NCBI GenBank assembly: GCA_023954375.1
Contig: JAMLIC010000079.1
Span: 1 to 35,305 of the forward strand
Length of the DNA: 35,305 nucleotides
Source of the DNA: Planctomycetota bacterium
GTDB taxonomy: Bacteria > Planctomycetota > J058
Reading direction: 5' to 3'
Under the pieces are notes generated by a model, which did not search any database, had not been told where the DNA came from, and worked only from the letters and a program-made list of their open reading frames with translations. The position numbers were made by a program, and so were the translations under genes. Shown one piece after another: positions 30,857 to 35,305 of this stretch. Each line of letters begins with the position of its first letter. Positions within the stretch are counted from its first letter, which is position 1.

Positions 30857-31900
30857 TCACTCCGCCGCGGCCCCGCCGAGGGTCCGCTCGAGGAACCCGG
30901 CCGCCTCGTGCAGGACGAGCGGCAGGAGCGCGGCCGCGGTGTAGTGGCCGGCGGGGAGGGTCAGGCTCGCCGGCCGGCCCAGCGCCTCGTGCAGGCGCGC
31001 CTGCGTGTCGGTCGGGACGACGTCGTCCCAGCGGGCCAGGATCGTCAGCGTGCGCCGGGCGTCGACGTGCGGCGCCAGGGCGAGGGGGTCGGACGGCACG
31101 GCCGCGACGACGCGCCGCCGCAGGTCGTCCGCGTCGGCCACGCCGGCGGCCAGCCGCTCGCGGGCGTAGCGGCGCACCCTGGGCTCGGTCGAGCGCGCGA
31201 TCACGTCGCCGAGGTCGCCGCCGGCGAGGACGACGACGCTCGCGCGCACGCGGGGCTCGACCGCCGCGAGGAGCGCCGTGGCGATCCCGCCCATGCTCGC
31301 GCCCACGGCGCCCACCCGGGCGGGGTCGACGTCGGGGAGGGTCTCGAGCCAGTCGACCGCCCGCCGCCGGTCGACGATCGCCGTGCGCAGGACGCGCTCG
31401 AGGCGCCGCTCGTCGGCGGCGCCGTCGAGGAGGCTCTCGGCGCGGAGCACCACCGCCGCGTGGAACCCGCGGCGCGCCAGGTCCCGCGCGGCGAGGATCG
31501 AGATGTCGTTCCTGCCCCCCAGGATCGGCGAGACCACCACCGCCGGCCGCCGACCGCCCGCCGCCGCGGGGGCGTGGTGGACGATCTGCACGAGGTGCGG
31601 GGCCGCGTCGCCGGGGGTCGTGACGCGGACCTGCACCCAGCGGCTCCGCCAGCCGCGGCCCTCCTCGTGGTTGAACTCCGCCACGACCTCGGGCGGGCGG
31701 CCGGCCTCCGGGTAGGCGAACCGCGCCGCGACGTCGGGCGGCAGGGGGCGCGGCCCCGCGTAGGCCGGGTCGAGCGGAGCGCGCGACGCGAGCGCCACCC
31801 CGACGAGCCCGGCGTAGGCGGCGAGCAGCCCGGCGGCGCAGGCGCCGGCCCAGCGGGCGGCGCGGCGCAGCCGGCGCGCGCGGGGCGGCGGGTCGCTCAC
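30857..31900 (-). CDS. Membrane-anchored or exported alpha/beta hydrolase
   Basis: This 347-residue protein has a basic N-terminus (RARRLRRAARW) and a hydrophobic segment at residues 17-38, acting as signal anchor. The catalytic triad is plausible: Ser202 in the elbow GASMGG, Asp291 or Asp292 in ARWDDVVP, and His318 in PAGHYTAA. The oxyanion region is VVVSPILGGRND. The substrate is unknown. GTG at 31900 overlaps the Mrp stop as GTGA, so it is co-translated with Mrp; the longer frame upstream is a shadow of Mrp. Its stop is 7 bp from the convergent MEMO gene. Confidence 0.88.
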   Translation of the reverse strand: MSDPPPRARRLRRAARWAGACAAGLLAAYAGLVGVALASRAPLDPAYAGPRPLPPDVAARFAYPEAGRPPEVVAEFNHEEGRGWRSRWVQVRVTTPGDAAPHLVQIVHHAPAAAGGRRPAVVVSPILGGRNDISILAARDLARRGFHAAVVLRAESLLDGAADERRLERVLRTAIVDRRRAVDWLETLPDVDPARVGAVGASMGGIATALLAAVEPRVRASVVVLAGGDLGDVIARSTEPRVRRYARERLAAGVADADDLRRRVVAAVPSDPLALAPHVDARRTLTILARWDDVVPTDTQARLHEALGRPASLTLPAGHYTAAALLPLVLHEAAGFLERTLGGAAAE

Positions 31901-33048
31901 GACCGGGAGATCGGCAGCGACCTCGGGCGGGCCTTGACCTTCTCGGCCAGGACGCCGGTCAGCCGGTCGATGATCGCCCACAGGGCCTCCGCCAGCGGCG
32001 TCCCCTGCGCCTGGCTCTCCTCGGCCAGCGCCGGGCGCCCCGCGTCGCCCGTGCGGCGGACGCGCGTGTCGAGCGGCAGGGCGCCGAGGAAGGGGAGCTT
32101 CCACTCCTCCGCCGCGTCCTGGGCGCCGCCGGTGCCGAAGACGTCGTCGTGCTCGCGGCAGTGCGGGCAGACGTAGTAGCTCATGTTCTCGACCAGCCCC
32201 AGGACCTCGGTCTTGGTGGCCCGGAACAGGTCGACCGCCTTGCGGGCGTCGGCGAGCGCGACCTCCTGCGGCGTGCACACGACGACGGCGCCCGTGAGCG
32301 GGACGGACTGGGCGAGCGTGAGCTGGACGTCGCCGGTGCCGGGGGGCAGGTCCATGACGAGGTAGTCGAGCTCGCCCCACTGCACCTCGCCGAGCAGCTG
32401 CTGGATCGCGCCGTGGACCATGGGGCCGCGCCAGATCGCCGCCTTCTCCGGCTCGACGACGAAGCCGAGCGACATGGTCTTCACGCCGTGGGCCTCGTAG
32501 GGAAGGAGGAGCGGGTTGCCGTCCGGCCCGCGCCCCTCGCCCTGCGCGTGGCGCAGGGCCATCTCCTCGAGGAAGGCGTCGCGCGTGACGCCCATGAGGA
32601 GCGGCACGCTCGGGCCATAGACGTCGGTGTCGAGGAGGCCGACGCGCGCCCCGGCGCGGGCCAGGCCGACGGCCAGGTTCACGGCGATCGTCGACTTGCC
32701 GACGCCGCCCTTGCCGCTGCCGACGGCGATGAAGTTCTTCACGCCCGGGGCCAGCACCTTCTTCTTCGGCGCGTCGTCCGGCGCGCCGGCGAAGGAGGAC
32801 GGGATGCGGCCCTCCACCGTCACCGTGACGCCGCCGGGGGCCAGGTCGCGCAGGGCGTCCTTGCAGGCCTGCTCGACCGCGCGGCGCGCCGGTGTGATCG
32901 GGCCCGGAAACTCGACGCGGAGGCGCACGGCGCCGTCGGTGCTCACGTCCTTGACGTAGCCCAGGGTGACGATGTCCCCGGTCATCCCGGGCGCCGGGAT
33001 GCGGCGGAGGGCCTCGAGGACGGACTCGGTCTTGACGGCTGCGGTCAC
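31897..33048 (-). CDS. mrp: Mrp/ApbC-type P-loop iron-sulfur carrier ATPase
   Basis: This 383-residue protein probably assembles or carries Fe-S clusters to target enzymes. The N-terminal MIP18-like domain spans about residues 8-80 (VLEALRRIPAPGMTGDIVTL). The ATPase has the deviant Walker A GKGGVGKST (112-120), GLLDTDVYGPS and MDLPPGTGD. The cluster-binding pair Cys294-Cys297 lies in YYVCPHC. Length and order are normal. The start is GTG at 33048, with TACAAT about 54 nt upstream. It is coupled to a hydrolase and lies next to a ferredoxin gene on the same strand, fitting an Fe-S theme. Confidence 0.95.
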   Translation of the reverse strand: MTAAVKTESVLEALRRIPAPGMTGDIVTLGYVKDVSTDGAVRLRVEFPGPITPARRAVEQACKDALRDLAPGGVTVTVEGRIPSSFAGAPDDAPKKKVLAPGVKNFIAVGSGKGGVGKSTIAVNLAVGLARAGARVGLLDTDVYGPSVPLLMGVTRDAFLEEMALRHAQGEGRGPDGNPLLLPYEAHGVKTMSLGFVVEPEKAAIWRGPMVHGAIQQLLGEVQWGELDYLVMDLPPGTGDVQLTLAQSVPLTGAVVVCTPQEVALADARKAVDLFRATKTEVLGLVENMSYYVCPHCREHDDVFGTGGAQDAAEEWKLPFLGALPLDTRVRRTGDAGRPALAEESQAQGTPLAEALWAIIDRLTGVLAEKVKARPRSLPISRS

Positions 33049-33101
33049 GGGCGATGGCCTCGGAGGAGGGAGTGGGAGTCGCGCGGCGCGCGATCTCCGC
33101 G

Positions 33102-33107
33102 ATTGTA
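33102..33107 (-). promoter_or_regulatory. -10 box of mrp
   Basis: TACAAT on the minus strand lies about 54 nt before the mrp GTG, in the gap behind the ferredoxin gene. A -35 box is not clear. Confidence 0.4.
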
Positions 33108-33141
33108 TCGGACCGGGTCGACCGCACGGCGCCCGGCGCGG

Positions 33142-33435
33142 TCAGCGCGCGGCGTGGAAGGCGCGCGCCCGACCGAGGTCCTCGGCCCCCAGGGGGAGGT
33201 CGTCCTCGCCGAAGATCGCCCCCGCCGGGCAGGCCGGGGCGCAGGCCCCGCAGTCGATGCACGCGTCGGGGTCGATGAACAGCTGCACCCCCGGCCACCT
33301 GACGCCGCGCTCGGCGCGCGGCGCGGCGACGACCTCCTCGAGCGAGACCGGCCCGGCGATGCAGTCGACCGGACACACCTCCACGCACGCCGCGTCCAGG
33401 CAGCCGACGCAGGCGCTCGTGATCACGTAGCTCAT
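33142..33435 (-). CDS. fdxA: Two-cluster ferredoxin (7Fe/8Fe type)
   Basis: This 97-residue low-potential electron carrier has cysteines 9, 12, 17, 21 and 25 in ACVGCLDAACVEVCPVDC and 59, 62, 65 and 69 in CIDCGACAPACPAG. This matches Azotobacter FdI-type ferredoxins, in which Cys9, Cys17 and the last Cys hold a 3Fe-4S cluster and Cys21 with the CxxCxxC group holds a 4Fe-4S cluster. Compared with that family there are about 16 extra residues between the two motifs (LEEVVAAPRAERGVR). The ATG has a nearly ideal GGAGGTGATCC Shine-Dalgarno, unlike many neighbours, suggesting high expression. The redox partner is unknown. Confidence 0.93.
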   Translation of the reverse strand: MSYVITSACVGCLDAACVEVCPVDCIAGPVSLEEVVAAPRAERGVRWPGVQLFIDPDACIDCGACAPACPAGAIFGEDDLPLGAEDLGRARAFHAAR

Positions 33436-33501
33436 GGATCACCTCCGCCGGCCCCCGACGCACGAGGCGGACCGGCGCAAGCACCGGCCTGACGCCGGGT
33501 G

Positions 33502-33557
33502 CACCGGCAGCACGGTGGACAGACACCGTCATGCCGGTGTACACCGGTACCACGGTG
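33502..33557. promoter_or_regulatory. Three CACCG-N6-CGGTG dyads at the start of a sigma-54 activator gene
   Basis: CACCG-N6-CGGTG occurs at 33502-33517, 33524-33539 and 33542-33557, with centres 22 and 18 bp apart. The second covers the ATG at 33531, and the third is in the coding region unless translation begins at GTG 33555. The array looks like an operator for autoregulation. Confidence 0.6.
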
Positions 33558-35054
33558 GACGAGCTGGCCCTCATCGCGGACGTGGCCGGAGCGTGCGTGG
33601 GCAGCCACACGCGGGCGGCGCTGGCGCGCCGGGTGGCGGCCGCGGCGGCGCGGCATCTGCCGCTCCGGGCGCTGGCGCTGGCCTGGGCGGACGACGGCGC
33701 CGGCCTCGAGGCGGTCGCGCTGCGGCGGACGCGGGGCGGGTGGGAGGTCGAGGACGACGTCGCGCCGCACGCCGCGGCCGTGCGCGAGGCGCTCGCCGCC
33801 CTGGGACCCCTGGAGCGACCCGGGCGAGGGAGGGGCGGACCCACCCTGGTCCTGCCCCTGTTCGAGGCCGGGGCGCCCGCGGGCGGCGCGGTCCTGACCC
33901 TCGCGTCGGCGCGCGGCGAACCGGTCGCGGGGTCGAGCGCGCCCGGGCTCCTGCGCGCGCTGGCCGCGGTGCTCCTCGTCGGTCATCGCGCCTGTCGCAC
34001 GATCGAGCGCGTGGCGGCGACGTCGCTCCGGGCGCACGAGGAGAACCGCGCCCTGCGCCGCCGGATGGCCGCCCAGGCCCCGCTCCTCGCCGACGCGCGC
34101 AGCCCGGTCCTCCTCGCCGCGCTGTCGCAGGCGGACCTCGTGGCGGAGCACGACACGACCGTGCTCCTCCGCGGCGAGTCGGGGACCGGCAAGGGGGTCC
34201 TCGCCCGGCGGATCCACGCCCGCTCCGCGCGGGCCGGCGGGCCGTTCGTGCACGTCGACTGCGCCGCCCTGCCGCCCGCGCTCGTCGAGAGCGAGCTCTT
34301 CGGGCACGAGGCGGGCGCGTTCACGGGCGCCACGCGGCGCCACGTGGGCAAGGTCGAGCGGGCCGCCGGGGGCACGCTCTTCCTCGACGAGGTCGGCGAG
34401 CTCCTGCCGACGATGCAGGGCAAGCTCCTGCGCCTCCTGCAGGAGGGGCGGTTCGAGCGCGTCGGCGGCGAGCGCCCGCTCGCCTCCAGGGCGCGGGTGA
34501 TCGCGGCGACCCACCGGCCGCTCGAGCAGATGATCGTCGACGGCCAGTGGCGCGCGGACCTGTACCACCGCCTCGCCGTGTTCCCCATCCACGTCCCGCC
34601 GCTCCGCGAGCGCCCGGAGGACGTGCCGCCCCTGGTCGAGGCCGCGCTGGCCCGGGCCGCCGCGCGGCTCTCACGGCGGGCGCCGCCGCGCGTCACGGAC
34701 GACGCGCTGGCCCGCCTCGTCGCGCACCCCTGGCCGGGCAACGCCCGCGAGCTCGAGAACCTGCTCGAGCGCGCGGCGATCCTCGCCCGCGGCGGGGCGA
34801 TCGACGGCCGCGCGCTCGACGAGGCAGGGCTCGCGCCGCCGCCCCGGTCCCACCACCTCCCGCCGGCCGACGGCGGCCCGGTGACCACGCTCGACGACGC
34901 CGTGCGGGCGGCCCTCGCCCGGGCCCTGCGCGCAGCCGGCGGCCGGATCTACGGCCCCGGCGGCGCCGCCGCCCTGCTCGGGCTCAAGCCGAGCACGCTC
35001 CAGACGAAGATGGCCGCCCTCGGGCTCCGCCGCGCCGACTTCCTGGCGCCCTGA
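33531..35054 (+). CDS. Sigma-54-dependent activator with GAF-like, AAA+ and Fis domains
   Basis: This 507-residue regulator has a degenerate GAF-like sensor at residues about 10-165 and a linker helix. The AAA+ domain has Walker A GESGTGKG (215-222), GAFTGA (262-267), TLFLDEVGELLP, RADLYHRLAVFPIHVPPLRE and HPWPGNARELENLLERA. The Fis-type helix-turn-helix at about 460-505 (GPGGAAALLGLKPSTLQTKM) resembles that of FhlA/NorR. The ATG at 33531 has no Shine-Dalgarno; GTG at 33537 and 33555 are alternatives. Three identical dyads overlap the start, suggesting autorepression or activation at this site. It is divergent from the ferredoxin gene with only 95 bp between, so the two may be co-regulated. 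The ligand is unknown. Confidence 0.93.
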   Translation: MPVYTGTTVDELALIADVAGACVGSHTRAALARRVAAAAARHLPLRALALAWADDGAGLEAVALRRTRGGWEVEDDVAPHAAAVREALAALGPLERPGRGRGGPTLVLPLFEAGAPAGGAVLTLASARGEPVAGSSAPGLLRALAAVLLVGHRACRTIERVAATSLRAHEENRALRRRMAAQAPLLADARSPVLLAALSQADLVAEHDTTVLLRGESGTGKGVLARRIHARSARAGGPFVHVDCAALPPALVESELFGHEAGAFTGATRRHVGKVERAAGGTLFLDEVGELLPTMQGKLLRLLQEGRFERVGGERPLASRARVIAATHRPLEQMIVDGQWRADLYHRLAVFPIHVPPLRERPEDVPPLVEAALARAAARLSRRAPPRVTDDALARLVAHPWPGNARELENLLERAAILARGGAIDGRALDEAGLAPPPRSHHLPPADGGPVTTLDDAVRAALARALRAAGGRIYGPGGAAALLGLKPSTLQTKMAALGLRRADFLAP

Positions 35055-35153
35055 CGCCCCCCCACGCCTCCCGCGGCCTCGTCGACGAGCACACCAGCCA
35101 CCGCCGTCCTCCCACGGCGTCGCCCCCACGTGCCCGCGTCCGCGCTCCGCCCA

Positions 35154-35287
35154 CTTCGCAGACGGCCGCGCCGCCGCCGAGCACACCTCGCCGCGCCTTC
35201 GCAGCGAGAGCCTCAGGCGAGGCGGAGGAGGGCCAGGGCGTGTCCGCGCGAAGGCGAGGGAAGGCGGCCTCCTGGCCGCCGACCGAG
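35154..35287. repeat. Dispersed repeat, copy B
   Basis: The sequence matches 6552-6684 from CTTCGCAGACG through GGCCGCCGACCGAG with scattered substitutions. It lies after the sigma-54 activator; the rest of 35055-35305 contains no gene that I can support. Confidence 0.8.
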
Positions 35288-35305
35288 ACACCCTGTGTCA
35301 AGGCC

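Overview
The window is a chromosomal segment of a very GC-rich bacterium (roughly three quarters G+C by eye, with G or C in nearly every third codon position). No rRNA, tRNA, phage or plasmid genes are visible. Large hybrid histidine kinases, sigma-54 activators, an ECF sigma/anti-sigma pair, a MglA-like protein, a PilZ protein and a Dop/PafA-family gene together suggest a free-living Planctomycetota-like or Myxococcota-like genome. That assignment is inference; no marker gene settles it.

Layout. Positions 1-6000 hold an HPF/cold-shock fusion, a PAS-PAS hybrid kinase, a membrane protein coupled to mnmA, a small unknown protein and a PilZ protein behind a good sigma-54 promoter. Positions 5994-6770 are non-coding repeats: a long palindrome, three 153-bp tandem units, a dispersed 133-bp repeat and a run of 19 C. 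A minus-strand block (6767-11499) runs from a small membrane protein through a Dop/PafA-family gene, a cobalamin adenosyltransferase and a HEAT-repeat protein to riboflavin synthase. Positions 11629-21754 are a plus-strand signalling block: a TPR-GAF-AAA+ sigma-54 activator, a five-PAS kinase with its receiver partner, an acyl-CoA dehydrogenase and a membrane hybrid kinase. Minus-strand genes at 21893-28053 are a frameshifted WG-repeat gene, a MglA-like protein without a P-loop, an ATP-ligase-like protein lacking its catalytic lysine, its partner exonuclease, a frameshifted anti-sigma gene and its ECF sigma factor. The last block has an RDD membrane protein coupled to a MEMO-family gene, a hydrolase coupled to Mrp, a ferredoxin, and a second sigma-54 activator whose start lies inside three copies of one dyad operator.

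How the genes fit together. Two sigma-54 activators and one sigma-54 promoter indicate an active RpoN regulon. Many gene pairs are coupled through overlapping stop/start codons (GTGA, ATGA, TGATG, CTGA). At least seven genes have a -10-like TAnnnT hexamer 6-9 nt before the start codon and no Shine-Dalgarno, which suggests leaderless mRNAs.

The strongest candidate for an undescribed system is the Dop/PafA-family enzyme at 9056-11062. It carries a hydrophobic insertion of about 110 residues inside its catalytic domain. Directly upstream is a 99-residue single-span protein ending in Gly-Gly-Gly-Glu, the kind of C-terminus on which Pup and UBact ligases act. No proteasome gene is in view. Other notable signals are a structured repeat with compensatory base changes, a short element repeated exactly at three stop codons, and the degenerate ligase.
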